In this document: positions 7,557 through 17,226 of the stretch, piece by piece
How positions within the stretch are numbered: position 1 is the first letter of the stretch
Layout of the letters: every line of letters begins with the position of its first letter
NCBI RefSeq assembly: GCF_002027705.1
Contig: NZ_MBTG01000003.1
Location: 124,001-188,000, forward strand
Reading direction: 5' to 3'
DNA length: 64,000 nt
Source: Paenibacillus ferrarius
GTDB lineage: Bacteria; Bacillota; Bacilli; Paenibacillales; NBRC-103111
Translations under genes and position numbers: made by a program
The notes under the pieces: generated by a model
Database searches by the model: none
What the model saw: the letters and a program-made list of their open reading frames with translations, nothing else
What the model was told of the DNA's origin: nothing

Positions 7557-8927
7557 ATGGCGAGAAATGATACGAAGATCTTATCGGTCAAGGAATTAAA
7601 TCGATACATCAAACTATTGCTGGAGGGCGATTCGCGGCTTCAGGATGTTTGGGTCCGCGGTGAAATCTCCAATTTCACTCATCACTCCAGCGGTCATATG
7701 TATTTCACGATTAAAGATGCCGAAGGCAGATTGAAAAGCATTATGTTTGCTTCTCATAACCAGAAGCTTGGTTTTATTCCCAAAGAGGGAACGAAAGTGA
7801 TCGCTCGCGGCAATATCTCCGTATATGAAAGAGACGGAGCTTACCAGTTCTATGTGACGGCGATGCAGCCGGACGGCATTGGCAGTTTGTACTTGGCCTT
7901 CGAGCAGCTGAAAAAGAAGCTCGAAGGCGAAGGGTTGTTCGCGGCGGAGCGCAAGAAACCGATTCCTCGGTTTCCACGCGCCATCGGCGTGATCACTTCA
8001 CCGACGGGGGCTGCCATACGTGATGTGATCATCACGCTGCAGCGGCGCTTCCCGTCGGTTCAGATTCTCCTGTACCCCGTACTGGTACAGGGTGCTCAGG
8101 CAGGTCCTTCGATCGTCAAGGCGATCGAAGCGATGAACAGGCTTGGTGAAGCCGACGTGCTCATCGTAGGCCGCGGCGGCGGCTCTCTCGAGGAGCTGTG
8201 GGCGTTCAACGAGGAAATCGTTGCGCGGGCGATTTACGCCTCCGCGATTCCTGTCATCTCGGCCGTCGGGCATGAGACGGACTTCACGATCGCGGACTTC
8301 GTCGCCGATCTTAGAGCGCCGACGCCTACGGCGGCGGCAGAGCTCGCGGTGCCTAATCACCTCGAGCTGAAGCAACAGCTGGCGCAGCAGTCGCAGCGGC
8401 TGCATTACGGGCTGCTTCAGCAGCTGCGCCGCAAGCAGGAACGGCTGGAGCGCGCGAAGCGCTCCCCGTTCCTGACGAACCCCCGCAGGCAGCTGCTTAT
8501 GCAGCCTGCAGAGCGGCTTGACCGGCTCGCGGAGCAGCTCGGTTACCGGATGCGCCAGCGCGTAAGCAAGCTGGCGGAGCGGCATATGAGGCTGGAGCGC
8601 AGCTTATCCAGCTTCAATCCCAAAGAGCAGGCCGTGTCCGCCAAACGCCGCTTGGATACAGCGGGGCGGCAGATGAGCACGGCGATGCAGACCCTCCTGC
8701 GTACGAAGAAGCAGGAGTGGCAGTCCAGCGTCCGTCACTTGGACGCTCTCAGCCCGCTGAAGGTTATGCAGCGGGGCTACAGCTTGACCTATGATGACCA
8801 AGATCAGCAGCTCATTCGTTCCGTTTCCCAAGTGAAAGTGGGAGATACCGTGAGGATTCGCCTCAAAGATGGAAGATTGAATTGTGAAGTATCGGGGATG
8901 GAGGCAAACAAAGATGTCTACAAGTGA
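7557..8927 (+). CDS. xseA: Exodeoxyribonuclease VII large subunit
   Basis: This 456-residue subunit of the single-strand-specific exonuclease VII has an N-terminal OB fold (about residues 8-105). It contains the catalytic-core motifs GVITSPTGAAIRDVI, GRGGGSLEELWAFNEE and AVGHETDFTIADFVADLRAP, and then a long coiled-coil region (about 280-390). The SD is weak. The 3' end overlaps xseB by 14 nt. The interior (about 8100-8770) is markedly richer in G+C than its surroundings, with CTG/GCG/CGC-rich codons; similar patches occur in cbiD and the glycosyltransferase gene at 36848. Confidence 0.97.
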   Translation: MARNDTKILSVKELNRYIKLLLEGDSRLQDVWVRGEISNFTHHSSGHMYFTIKDAEGRLKSIMFASHNQKLGFIPKEGTKVIARGNISVYERDGAYQFYVTAMQPDGIGSLYLAFEQLKKKLEGEGLFAAERKKPIPRFPRAIGVITSPTGAAIRDVIITLQRRFPSVQILLYPVLVQGAQAGPSIVKAIEAMNRLGEADVLIVGRGGGSLEELWAFNEEIVARAIYASAIPVISAVGHETDFTIADFVADLRAPTPTAAAELAVPNHLELKQQLAQQSQRLHYGLLQQLRRKQERLERAKRSPFLTNPRRQLLMQPAERLDRLAEQLGYRMRQRVSKLAERHMRLERSLSSFNPKEQAVSAKRRLDTAGRQMSTAMQTLLRTKKQEWQSSVRHLDALSPLKVMQRGYSLTYDDQDQQLIRSVSQVKVGDTVRIRLKDGRLNCEVSGMEANKDVYK

Positions 8928-9165
8928 AACAGAAGTTAGCTTCGAGCAGGCAATCGAGCAGCTTGAGCGCATTGTCGCACAATTGGAAAGCGGGGACGTG
9001 CCGCTGGAGAAAGCCATTGAGCTTTATCAAGAAGGCGTTAGACTGTCCCATCTATGTGGTGTGAAGCTTGAACAGGTCGAAAAGAAAATTGAGATGTTGG
9101 TTGAAGGGGAAGCGGGCGTCACCAGAAAGCCTTTCCAACCTGTCTTGGAAGATAAGGGGAATTAG
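8914..9165 (+). CDS. xseB: Exodeoxyribonuclease VII small subunit
   Basis: The 83-residue protein has the XseB core SFEQAIEQLERIVAQLESGD and VPLEKAIELYQEGVRLSHLC. Small subunits bind along the XseA coiled coil. The ATG at 8914 is chosen because GGATGGAGG lies upstream and the family starts with a short polar N-terminus. An ATG at 8884 lies deeper in xseA. It overlaps xseA by 14 nt, which suggests translational coupling. Confidence 0.96.
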   Translation: MSTSETEVSFEQAIEQLERIVAQLESGDVPLEKAIELYQEGVRLSHLCGVKLEQVEKKIEMLVEGEAGVTRKPFQPVLEDKGN

Positions 9166-9166
9166 G

Positions 9167-10072
9167 TTGAAGACGACATCTACATTTGGTGAGTATATTG
9201 CTTCTCAAGCCGAGCGGGTAGAAGCAGCGTTAATAGAAGCATTGCCAGCGAGCTGGGATGTTCCCGGTTCGCTTCGTGAGTCCATGAACTATTCGTTGAT
9301 GGCCGGGGGCAAACGACTGCGCCCTATTATGGTATTGGAAGCCGCCGAAGCCCTTGGGGGCTCGCAGGCTGCTGCACTGCCTGTAGCGCTGGCAATCGAA
9401 ATGGTTCATACGTATTCCTTGGTGCATGATGACCTGCCTGCGATGGATAATGATGATTATCGCCGGGGCAAGCTCACAAACCATAAGGTTTATGGCGAGG
9501 CGATGGCAATTTTGGCTGGCGACGCACTATTAACACAGGCATTTTATAGTGTCACGCAGGCTCACAGAGGTTTCGGCATTCCGGCAGAGCGAGTTCTGGC
9601 TATTACCGAAGAACTTTCCTTTTACGCAGGGGCACGCGGCATGGTGGGTGGTCAAGCGGCTGATATGCTCGGCGAGCAAGGTATTACGAAGCTGGAGGAG
9701 TTAGAGTTCATTCACCTTCACAAAACCAGTGATCTGATTGTATTTTCATTGCGTGCCGGCGGACATATCGCGGGAGCTACGGAAGCTCAGCTTAACGCAT
9801 TAACGGAGTTTGGCTATGCACTGGGACTTGCTTTTCAAATTCAAGATGATATTTTGGATATTATCGGAGATGAGCAGAAGCTGGGCAAGCCGGTGAAAAG
9901 TGATGAGAAGCAGCAGAAAGTGACCTACCCCTATTTTATTGGGCTTGAAGCGTCGGAGCAGAAAGTGAAGGAATTGACCAAACAAGCCAAAACGGCGCTT
10001 ATCCAAGCGAATTTGCCGAATCCGGACCGGTTGCTTCAGCTGGCTGATTACTTGATGCAGCGGGATCACTAA
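9167..10072 (+). CDS. ispA: Polyprenyl synthetase (farnesyl diphosphate synthase, IspA type)
   Basis: The enzyme condenses DMAPP/GPP with IPP to make farnesyl diphosphate. Both Asp-rich motifs are present: VHDDLPAMDNDDYRRGKLT and FQIQDDILDIIGDEQKLGK. With the TTG start at 9167 the protein is 301 residues, close to the roughly 297 of Bacillus IspA. That codon has AAGGGG 6 nt upstream and begins 1 nt after the xseB stop. An ATG at 9068 is in frame but lies inside xseB and adds an atypical basic leader. dxs follows after about 110 nt, linking precursor supply and chain elongation. Confidence 0.94.
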   Translation: MKTTSTFGEYIASQAERVEAALIEALPASWDVPGSLRESMNYSLMAGGKRLRPIMVLEAAEALGGSQAAALPVALAIEMVHTYSLVHDDLPAMDNDDYRRGKLTNHKVYGEAMAILAGDALLTQAFYSVTQAHRGFGIPAERVLAITEELSFYAGARGMVGGQAADMLGEQGITKLEELEFIHLHKTSDLIVFSLRAGGHIAGATEAQLNALTEFGYALGLAFQIQDDILDIIGDEQKLGKPVKSDEKQQKVTYPYFIGLEASEQKVKELTKQAKTALIQANLPNPDRLLQLADYLMQRDH

Positions 10073-10133
10073 GCCATATGGAACTTATTTGTGCCCTGTG
10101 CTTGGACGGTTTTACTCGATTTACCCAAATCTA

Positions 10134-10142
10134 TGATATAAT
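10134..10142 (+). promoter_or_regulatory. Extended -10 promoter element for dxs
   Basis: TGATATAAT at 10134-10142 is a perfect TGn-TATAAT extended -10, 43 nt upstream of the dxs start. No good -35 is seen, as is usual for extended -10 promoters. The same TGATATAAT occurs before nudF. Confidence 0.55.
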
Positions 10143-10185
10143 GGTGGAATCTTAGCATTTTCACATTGAAAGTGAGGAAACAAGC

Positions 10186-12072
10186 GTGCTGCTCGAACAA
10201 ATCAATCGACCTGAGGACTTGAAACGGTTATCCTTGACGGAGCTTGAGACATTGGCTGGTGAAATCCGTCAATTTCTGATTGAGAAGCTGTCTGTCACCG
10301 GTGGACACCTCTCCTCGAACTTAGGTGTGGTTGAGCTCACCATCGCTTTACATACCTTGTTCCACAGCCCCTATGATAAATTGCTTTTTGATGTGGGTCA
10401 TCAAGCTTATGTTCACAAAATTTTGACGGGACGCAAGGACAAATTTGATACTTTGCGTAAATATAAAGGACTTTGCGGATTTATCAAGCGTTCCGAAAGC
10501 GAACATGACGTCTGGGAAGCCGGACACAGCTCAACCTCTCTATCTGCTGCAATGGGAATGGCCATGGCCCGTGACCTCAAAGGCGAGCACAACAAAGTTG
10601 TTGCAATCATCGGAGACGGTGCGATTACAGGCGGTATGGCTTTGGAAGCCATGAATCATATTGGTCACGAGAAAAAGAATATAATGGTCATTCTGAATGA
10701 CAATGAAATGTCCATTGCGCCCAATGTGGGGGCGATTCATAATTATTTGAGCAAAATTCGTTCAGACCGTCATTATTTGAAAGCCAAAGAAGAAGTCGAA
10801 CATTTACTGAAGAAAATTCCTGCCATCGGCGGTACGCTGGCGAAAACTGCGGAAAAGCTGAAGGACAGTCTCAAATACTTTGTTCTGAACGGTGTTTGGT
10901 TTGAAGAGCTGGGCTTCACGTATATTGGACCTGTTGATGGACATAATCTGCCGGTTCTTCTAGATACGCTGAAGCAAGCTGAGAAAGTGAATGGTCCTGT
11001 TCTTGTGCATGTGGTTACGACCAAAGGCAAAGGCTACACGCCTGCCGAGCAGGATTCACATAGCTGGCATGGACCAGGGCCTTACAAGATCGAATCCGGT
11101 CAAGTGCTTAAATCAGTGGGTCCGCCGATGTATACCGAAGTATTCGGCAACACGTTAATTGAATTGGCGGAGAAGGATTCACGCATTGTTGCTGTGACCC
11201 CTGCGATGCCTGGAGGTTCTGGCTTGTTGAAGTTCGCTAAGCATTTCCCTGATCGAATGATTGATGTTGGGATTGCTGAGCAGCATGCGGCTACGTTATG
11301 TGCAGGTCTTGCCAGCGAAGGATTGAAACCGGTTTTTGCCGTGTACTCGACATTCTTGCAAAGAGCCTACGATCAAGTCGTTCATGATATTTGTCGCCCT
11401 AAGTTAAATGTAACCTTTGCGATTGACCGCGCCGGTTTTGTAGGTCCAGACGGCGAAACGCATCAAGGGGTATACGATATTTCCTTCATGCGTACGCTGC
11501 CGAATATGGTATTGATGATGCCGAAGGATGAGAAAGAGCTTCGCAATATGATGCAAACGGCGCTTGAATATGAAGAGGGTCCGATTGCTTACCGTTATCC
11601 ACGGAGCAGCGGTACAGGATCCAGTCTAGATGAGACACCAACAGCTATTCCGATCGGAACTTGGGAAACGCTGCGCGAAGGTGATTATGCTGCTGTGCTG
11701 GCAGCAGGCCCGATGGTGCAAGTTGCTGAAGACGCTGCGGAGCAATTAGCCAAGGAAGGCATTCATCTTCGTGTTGTGAATGCTCGTTTCATCAAACCAT
11801 TGGACGAAGCTTACTTGCTGCAGCTGGCAAGCGAGTCCATTCCAATCATTACGATGGAAGAGGGTTGTATCCAAGGCGGTTTCGGAAGTGCTGTCATGGA
11901 ATTCTATGCAGGCAAAGGTATAGTTGGCCTGCACGTCCATGTGATGGGAATTCCGGATTACTTCGTGGAACACGGAAGCGTGAAGGAACAACGTGAGGAA
12001 GTCGGACTAACCGCGTTAAGCTTGATGGCTGAAGTTAAGAAGCTAGTACCACGTAAACGACAACGGGCATAA
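10186..12072 (+). CDS. dxs: 1-deoxy-D-xylulose-5-phosphate synthase
   Basis: Dxs joins pyruvate and glyceraldehyde-3-phosphate with TPP, the first and flux-setting step of the MEP isoprenoid pathway. The 628-residue protein has the TPP/Mg motif [19 protein letters not shown] with [13 protein letters not shown]. The transketolase middle domain contains [19 protein letters not shown], and a C-terminal domain completes it. Length is standard. The start is GTG at 10186 with GTGAGG upstream. It lies between ispA and tlyA, the order known from Bacillus and Paenibacillus. Confidence 0.98.
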   Translation: MLLEQINRPEDLKRLSLTELETLAGEIRQFLIEKLSVTGGHLSSNLGVVELTIALHTLFHSPYDKLLFDVGHQAYVHKILTGRKDKFDTLRKYKGLCGFIKRSESEHDVWEAGHSSTSLSAAMGMAMARDLKGEHNKVVAIIGDGAITGGMALEAMNHIGHEKKNIMVILNDNEMSIAPNVGAIHNYLSKIRSDRHYLKAKEEVEHLLKKIPAIGGTLAKTAEKLKDSLKYFVLNGVWFEELGFTYIGPVDGHNLPVLLDTLKQAEKVNGPVLVHVVTTKGKGYTPAEQDSHSWHGPGPYKIESGQVLKSVGPPMYTEVFGNTLIELAEKDSRIVAVTPAMPGGSGLLKFAKHFPDRMIDVGIAEQHAATLCAGLASEGLKPVFAVYSTFLQRAYDQVVHDICRPKLNVTFAIDRAGFVGPDGETHQGVYDISFMRTLPNMVLMMPKDEKELRNMMQTALEYEEGPIAYRYPRSSGTGSSLDETPTAIPIGTWETLREGDYAAVLAAGPMVQVAEDAAEQLAKEGIHLRVVNARFIKPLDEAYLLQLASESIPIITMEEGCIQGGFGSAVMEFYAGKGIVGLHVHVMGIPDYFVEHGSVKEQREEVGLTALSLMAEVKKLVPRKRQRA

Positions 12073-12109
12073 GCCTTGGAACGATACGAATAGGAGTCAT
12101 ACACACATA

Positions 12110-12946
12110 ATGTCATCTTCGGATAAAGAACGATTAGATATATTGCTTCTTGAGCAAGGGTATTTCGAAAGCAGAGAAAAAGCAAAGGCCGCCATAATGG
12201 CAGGCCTTGTTTTTGCAGATGAAGAACCTGTTGATAAAGCTGGAATGAAAATCAGTCGAAAGGCTGTTCTCAAAGTAAAAGGAGCGCTGCATCCTTATGT
12301 GAGCAGGGGCGGACTTAAGCTGGAGAAAGCGCTGAAACAATTCGGTATTGATTTGAACGGGGCTGTTATGCTCGATATCGGTGCTTCGACAGGCGGCTTT
12401 ACGGACTGTGCTTTGCAAAATGGTGCCTCCTCTGTATACGCGGTTGATGTGGGGTACAATCAGCTAGACTGGTCCCTTCGCAATGATGAACGTGTTCATG
12501 TCATGGAGAGAACGAATTTCCGGTATACCAAAATGGAAGATTTGAACGGTCCGCGTCCAACTTTTGCAAGTATTGATGTGTCGTTCATTTCGCTGCGGAT
12601 TATTTTACCTCCCTTGAAGGAGATCTTACTGGATCAAGGTCATGTTGTTGCATTAATTAAACCTCAATTCGAAGCAGGCCGAGAAAAAGTAGGCAAATCG
12701 GGGGTTGTTCGCGATCCTGATGTTCATACGGAAGTTCTGACCACCGTGTTGTCCTTTGCGGAGGAACTTGGTTTTCGTTTGAAAGGGCTGACCTATTCTC
12801 CGATTACGGGCGGCGAAGGAAATATTGAATTCTTGGCTTACTGGTCAAGTAATTCGGTCACAGATGTTTCTTGCGTTGACGCATCGTCAATGAAGGGTTT
12901 TATTGCAGACATCGTGAAAGAAGCCCAAAAATTGCATGGTAAATAA
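12110..12946 (+). CDS. tlyA: TlyA family rRNA (cytidine-2'-O)-methyltransferase
   Basis: The 278-residue protein has an N-terminal S4 RNA-binding domain (about residues 6-65; RLDILLLEQGYFESREKAKA) and an FtsJ-like Rossmann methyltransferase domain. The SAM-binding site is MLDIGASTGGFTDCALQ, and the later motif is ALIKPQFEAGREKVGK. TlyA of mycobacteria methylates 16S and 23S rRNA; the B. subtilis homologue is YqxC. Older annotations call this family hemolysin, which is not supported by the domains. The gene lies in the conserved dxs-tlyA-argR-recN order and ends in a terminator. Confidence 0.93.
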   Translation: MSSSDKERLDILLLEQGYFESREKAKAAIMAGLVFADEEPVDKAGMKISRKAVLKVKGALHPYVSRGGLKLEKALKQFGIDLNGAVMLDIGASTGGFTDCALQNGASSVYAVDVGYNQLDWSLRNDERVHVMERTNFRYTKMEDLNGPRPTFASIDVSFISLRIILPPLKEILLDQGHVVALIKPQFEAGREKVGKSGVVRDPDVHTEVLTTVLSFAEELGFRLKGLTYSPITGGEGNIEFLAYWSSNSVTDVSCVDASSMKGFIADIVKEAQKLHGK

Positions 12947-12992
12947 ACTCATCTTTGCGAACGCCTTTTGCGGCCCAGAGATGGGTTTTTTC
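12945..12992 (+). terminator. Terminator after tlyA
   Basis: AAACTCATCT and AGATGGGTTT form a stem of about 10 bp (one G-T pair) around an internal TTGCG/CGCAA-like element, followed by TTTTTT. It closes the ispA-dxs-tlyA block. Confidence 0.7.
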
Positions 12993-13049
12993 ACTTCATA
13001 AAAAGGGTTTTCGGAGTAAATCCGCGAATACTATGGCGAGGTGAGGGAC

Positions 13050-13508
13050 ATGGAGAAGGGCGATGTCACAGTCATTTTAATAATACTGATCCTGTTGGTT
13101 GGCTATCTCATTTGGCGTATTCAGAGATGGCTTGACGGAACTGGGACTAGGCGGAGAAGAATTCCTAGACATTCGGATATTCCACAAGATGACGTAGTTG
13201 AGCTGCTGGAAAGCGCGGGTTTCCATGTGCTTGCCGGTAAAACCAAAATTCCCATCACCATGACCATAAACCAGAGAGAACAGCTGGAAAGCCGACTGTT
13301 TATCGACTATTTTGTCCAAAAGGAAGAAGATATTTACCTGGTGAAAGTAGCCAAAGAACGCAAACCATTGGAAATGACAGGAAGCTCTGTTCGCGATATG
13401 CTTCTCCCATATAGTTTGATTTATCCGGAGGCTGCGGGCATTCTATATGTCGATATGACACTGAACAAAATCAAAAAAATCACTTTTACCATAGAGGTGC
13501 AAGCATGA
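13050..13508 (+). CDS. Membrane-anchored protein with a nuclease-fold-like soluble domain (unrecognised family)
   Basis: I do not recognise this 152-residue protein with certainty. It has one N-terminal membrane helix (about residues 7-25), a short basic spacer ([13 protein letters not shown]) and a soluble domain. That domain's pattern is [14 protein letters not shown], ..[19 protein letters not shown].., then [12 protein letters not shown] and ILYVDM. This alternation of helix, beta-hairpin, Asp and a Val-Lys strand resembles PD-(D/E)XK nuclease cores. The usual E-x-K is VKVAKER here, so activity is doubtful. ATG 13050 follows GAGGTGAGG. The gene ends inside argR (ATGA overlap), so it is co-translated with the arginine repressor. 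Confidence 0.8.
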   Translation: MEKGDVTVILIILILLVGYLIWRIQRWLDGTGTRRRRIPRHSDIPQDDVVELLESAGFHVLAGKTKIPITMTINQREQLESRLFIDYFVQKEEDIYLVKVAKERKPLEMTGSSVRDMLLPYSLIYPEAAGILYVDMTLNKIKKITFTIEVQA

Positions 13509-13954
13509 AAGGTCAAAGGCATGTAAAAATCAGAGAGATCATTACCAACAACGAGATCGAAACGCAGGATGAATTGGTGGAATCTTTACGGGCTGCCGGT
13601 TTTCATGTCACCCAGGCGACTGTCTCCCGTGATATTAAGGAATTGCATCTGATCAAGATTCCGTTGGATGATGGCCGTTATAAATACTCAATGCCCGCTG
13701 ATCAACGGTTTAATCCGATGCAGAGGTTGCGCAGGGCGCTAAGCGATCATTTTGTAAGCATTGATTACACCGACAATTTGGTTGTTATGAAATGCCTGCC
13801 AGGAACGGCGAACACGATCTGTGCACTGATTGATAATTTGGAGTGGAATGGGGTCATGGGCACCATTTGCGGGGATGATACGATTCTCGTGATTTGCCGC
13901 GGCAAGGACAATAGTGGTACGTTTGTGAATGAAGTGATGTCTTTACTATCTTAA
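13505..13954 (+). CDS. argR: Arginine repressor ArgR/AhrC
   Basis: The 149-residue regulator has the N-terminal winged helix ([19 protein letters not shown], ..[18 protein letters not shown]) and the C-terminal arginine-binding/hexamerisation domain with [15 protein letters not shown]. It represses arginine synthesis and activates catabolism when arginine is bound. The ATG overlaps the previous stop codon by 4 nt, and recN follows after 15 nt. The position between tlyA and recN is the classical ahrC position in Bacillus. Confidence 0.97.
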   Translation: MKGQRHVKIREIITNNEIETQDELVESLRAAGFHVTQATVSRDIKELHLIKIPLDDGRYKYSMPADQRFNPMQRLRRALSDHFVSIDYTDNLVVMKCLPGTANTICALIDNLEWNGVMGTICGDDTILVICRGKDNSGTFVNEVMSLLS

Positions 13955-13969
13955 TGCCAGGAGGCGCAT

Positions 13970-15700
13970 ATGCTTACAGAACTTTCGATACGTAATTTGG
14001 CAGTAATAGAACATGTACATATTCGGTTCAAAGCAGGTTTTCATGTGCTGACTGGGGAAACTGGCGCGGGGAAATCGATTATTATTGATGCGCTTACGCT
14101 AATTGTGGGCGGCAGAGGTTCTTCTGAATTAGTCCGTTATGGGGCTGATAAAGCAGAGATTGAAGCGATGTTCGAGCTGCCTGCTGCACATCCGGTTTGG
14201 CATACGCTTACAGAGCTGGGTATACAGGCTGATCCTGGCGAGCATTTGCTCATTCGTCGTGAAATTACTGCAACTGGCAAAAGCTCAAGCCGAATTAACG
14301 GCCAACTCGTCAATCTGACGATGCTTCGCAAAACCGGTGAATGGTTAGTTAATATTCATGGACAACACGAGCACCAATCGTTATTGAATGTGGAAGAACA
14401 TTTGCATTCTCTCGATTTATTCGGAGACTCAGAGATTGAGAGCACGAAGCAAATCTATCAAGCTGCCTATGATGAATATATGAAACTTCAAAAAGATTTG
14501 CGTGATCTTCAAGAAACGAGCAAACAAGCTCTTCAAATGCTGGATCTTTATCGTTTTCAAATTGATGAAATTTCCGCCGCTAAGCTTAAATTAGGCGAAG
14601 ATGAGACGTTGGCTGAAGAGAAACGCAAGTTGGCTAATGCCGAGAAATTATATCAGAGTACTTCGGAGGCCTATGATTTCCTATATGCGACGAATCGTGG
14701 GCTAGATGCAGCCGGCAAGGCTGTTTCTAGAATACAAGATATCGTACAGCTTGACCCTGCTCAGTTGACTCCTCTTCTAGAACAAGCGCAATCGGCTTAC
14801 TATCAGCTCGAAGATGCAGCTTATCAACTTCGAGATTACCGGGATGGAATTGAGTTCAATTCCTCGCGTTTGGATTTTATTGAGCAAAGATTGGATACCA
14901 TCACGTCTCTTCGCCGAAAATATGGAGAGAATATAAAAGAGATCCTCACGTATTTAGAAAAAATTAAAACCGAAGTCGATACCATTGAGAATAAAGATGA
15001 GCATATTCGTAAAATTGAAGATAAGCTGGCTGTCTTAGAGAAGCAGCTAAGTGTTGCTGCATTAGACCTTTCTAATCTTCGCAAAGGGATTGCCCAGCAG
15101 CTTGGCGTGCAAATTGAGCATGAACTGCGTGATTTGCAGATGGAACGGACGCAATTCCGCGTGCAAGTGGAGCAGACGCTGGATGAGCGCAACGGGATTG
15201 AGGTAGAAGGCAAAAAGGTTCGCTTTTCGCGTCAAGGCATCGATCAAGTGGAATTTCTCATGGCCCCCAATCCAGGCGAACCTTTGCGAGGCTTGAGCAA
15301 GATTGCTTCCGGGGGAGAGCTTTCGAGGATTATGCTTGCCATGAAAACGATTTTTGCCCGCATTGATCAAATTCCTGTTCTTGTATTCGATGAGGTTGAT
15401 ACAGGGGTAAGCGGCCGCGCAGCCCAAGCGATCGCGGAGAAGATGTCTGTGCTGTCTACGAACTGCCAAGTGTTCTCCATTACCCATTTGCCTCAAGTGG
15501 CGAGTTTCGCGGATGTTCATTTCTATATTCGCAAAGAAGTTGATCATGAGCGGACATTCACGCGTGTTCAAGACATGCCTGATTCTGGACGCATTGAAGA
15601 ATTAGCGCGTATGCTTGGCGGCGTAGAAGTCACTGAAACCACGCTTCATCACGCTGGGGAAATGCTTGCCATGGCAAGAAATAAGAAATCAAGGGTATAA
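13970..15700 (+). CDS. recN: DNA repair protein RecN
   Basis: RecN is an SMC-like ATPase recruited to double-strand breaks. The 576-residue protein has Walker A GETGAGKSIIIDALTLIVGG near the N-terminus and long coiled-coil arms (about 155-370) rich in Leu/Glu/Lys. Late in the sequence come the ABC signature KIASGGELSRIMLAMKTI and Walker B VFDEVDTGVSGRAAQA. Length and motifs are complete. The SD is AGGAGG, 7 nt before the ATG. It sits between argR and spoIVB as in other Bacillales. Confidence 0.98.
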   Translation: MLTELSIRNLAVIEHVHIRFKAGFHVLTGETGAGKSIIIDALTLIVGGRGSSELVRYGADKAEIEAMFELPAAHPVWHTLTELGIQADPGEHLLIRREITATGKSSSRINGQLVNLTMLRKTGEWLVNIHGQHEHQSLLNVEEHLHSLDLFGDSEIESTKQIYQAAYDEYMKLQKDLRDLQETSKQALQMLDLYRFQIDEISAAKLKLGEDETLAEEKRKLANAEKLYQSTSEAYDFLYATNRGLDAAGKAVSRIQDIVQLDPAQLTPLLEQAQSAYYQLEDAAYQLRDYRDGIEFNSSRLDFIEQRLDTITSLRRKYGENIKEILTYLEKIKTEVDTIENKDEHIRKIEDKLAVLEKQLSVAALDLSNLRKGIAQQLGVQIEHELRDLQMERTQFRVQVEQTLDERNGIEVEGKKVRFSRQGIDQVEFLMAPNPGEPLRGLSKIASGGELSRIMLAMKTIFARIDQIPVLVFDEVDTGVSGRAAQAIAEKMSVLSTNCQVFSITHLPQVASFADVHFYIRKEVDHERTFTRVQDMPDSGRIEELARMLGGVEVTETTLHHAGEMLAMARNKKSRV

Positions 15701-15765
15701 AAGTATAGATAGTCATCATTTTCAGTTATAAAACATGGGGAGTGGGGTTAACTTATAGGTACGCA

Positions 15766-15788
15766 ATTGACGACGAAAGTTCGTCAGG
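15766..15788 (+). promoter_or_regulatory. Hairpin in the spoIVB leader
   Basis: TGACGA-CGAAAGT-TCGTCA forms a 6-bp hairpin about 25 nt upstream of the spoIVB start. No T-run follows, so it is not a terminator. Function unknown. Confidence 0.4.
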
Positions 15789-15810
15789 GCTCAAGGATGT
15801 GTGAAGGAGC

Positions 15811-17160
15811 GTGAAGATATTGCAATCCAGCAAAAGGAAAAGATTGTTCGGACTCCTGCTCGTCTTCTTCGTTTGTATGGTAAGTTTGTCTCCGCCTTTT
15901 CAAAGCTTTGCCTCCTTCCCCCAAGAACTTCGCTTATTCAGCGGCCAAGGGAAGCAGCTACAGTTAACAATGCCGGTGAACGCGCAAGTGACGGTCAAGG
16001 ATACGGACATTGTGAAAGTAAATGGCAATGCCGAGCACTCATTTCAAGTTAATCTGAATGAACCTATCTCTTTGCAATCCGATCACTCTGGGCAAACAGA
16101 AATGAAGCTTAAGCTTTTCGGTGCGATCCCAATCAAGACGGTGAAAGTGAATGTTGTTCCAGACTTGAAAGTGATTCCCGGAGGTCAAACCATCGGTGTG
16201 AAAATTAAGTCTGCCGGCATTTTGGTCGTAGGTCACCATTTGGTGACTGTTGCCCAAGATCAAAAAGTTTCACCTGGGGAAGAAGCCAAAATTCAAGTCG
16301 GCGATTTGATCACGAAGATTAACGGCAAAGATTCCAAGGATGTAAGCAAGGTCGCAGATCTAGTTGCCAAATCCGGCGAGAGCAAAACACCGCTTGATCT
16401 CAAAATCCTTCGCAACAATGAAGAAATTTCTGTTAAGCTGCAGCCCGTCTATGACGTTGTAGACAAGTCCTACCGCCTAGGGTTATATATTCGTGATTCC
16501 GCGGCAGGCGTTGGCACCTTAACCTTCTATGCACCCGATCAGGGCGTATACGGAGCTTTGGGACATGTCATCACGGATATGGATACACAAACCCCTATAA
16601 TTGTAGGCGATGGGGATATCGTGTACTCGAATGTAACATCCATTTCCAAGAGCCATAATGGTGACCCTGGTGAAAAACATGCTACATTGTACAAAGACAG
16701 CAAAGTCATCGGCAATATCGAAAGAAATACAGCGTTCGGTATATTTGGCAAAATGTATGCAGCCCCAGACCATAGCTTAGATAAGGAAGCTATTCCAGTG
16801 GCTTTTGCTGAAGAAGTGAAAGAAGGCCCCGCACAAATCTATACGGTTGTGGAAGGACAGAAAGTCGAGAAATTTGACATTCAAGTTATCCATGTCTCTA
16901 AACAAGATTTCCCAGGTACCAAAGGAATGGTCATCAAAATTACGGATCCGCGTCTATTGGATAAAACCGGTGGTATTGTGCAAGGAATGAGCGGCAGCCC
17001 CATCATACAAAATGGGAAACTAATTGGTGCCGTCACACACGTATTCGTTAACGACCCTACAAGCGGCTATGGCTGTTTTATCGAATGGATGCTGCAGGAT
17101 TCCGGAATTGTCCTTAGACCTTCCACTGGAGCCCCAGATAAAGAATCAAAGGCGAGCTAG
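15811..17160 (+). CDS. spoIVB: SpoIVB peptidase
   Basis: SpoIVB is the forespore-secreted serine peptidase that triggers SpoIVFA cleavage and thus pro-sigma-K processing. The protein has an N-terminal membrane/signal segment (about residues 11-34), a PDZ domain (about 125-210; VSPGEEAKIQVGDLITKING) and the S55 peptidase domain. The nucleophile motif GMSGSPIIQNGKLIGAVTHV and the DYA-like region GVGTLTFYAPDQGVYGALGH are intact. The start is uncertain. GTG 15811 begins 1 nt after GAAGGAG, which is too close, while the in-frame TTG at 15820 has normal spacing and may be the true start (446 residues). Confidence 0.94.
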   Translation: MKILQSSKRKRLFGLLLVFFVCMVSLSPPFQSFASFPQELRLFSGQGKQLQLTMPVNAQVTVKDTDIVKVNGNAEHSFQVNLNEPISLQSDHSGQTEMKLKLFGAIPIKTVKVNVVPDLKVIPGGQTIGVKIKSAGILVVGHHLVTVAQDQKVSPGEEAKIQVGDLITKINGKDSKDVSKVADLVAKSGESKTPLDLKILRNNEEISVKLQPVYDVVDKSYRLGLYIRDSAAGVGTLTFYAPDQGVYGALGHVITDMDTQTPIIVGDGDIVYSNVTSISKSHNGDPGEKHATLYKDSKVIGNIERNTAFGIFGKMYAAPDHSLDKEAIPVAFAEEVKEGPAQIYTVVEGQKVEKFDIQVIHVSKQDFPGTKGMVIKITDPRLLDKTGGIVQGMSGSPIIQNGKLIGAVTHVFVNDPTSGYGCFIEWMLQDSGIVLRPSTGAPDKESKAS

Positions 17161-17186
17161 ACGCCTTTGATTCTTTATTGTATTTT
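17142..17186 (+). terminator. Terminator after spoIVB
   Basis: A perfect 13-bp stem (AGAATCAAAGGCG / CGCCTTTGATTCT) with a 7-nt loop spans the spoIVB stop codon and is followed by TTATTGTATTTT. It is one of the strongest hairpins in the window. Confidence 0.85.
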
Positions 17187-17226
17187 AACCTTATTCTACA
17201 TAGCGATACATGGTTTAGATCCAAGT

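Noticed and set aside
7998..8585. 195-codon minus-strand frame over xseA
   Set aside because: Lies in the G+C-rich interior of xseA; Arg/Leu-rich shadow with no start signal.
9068..9166. Upstream ATG extension of ispA
   Set aside because: It would lie inside xseB and add 33 basic residues not found in the family; TTG 9167 has an SD and gives normal length.
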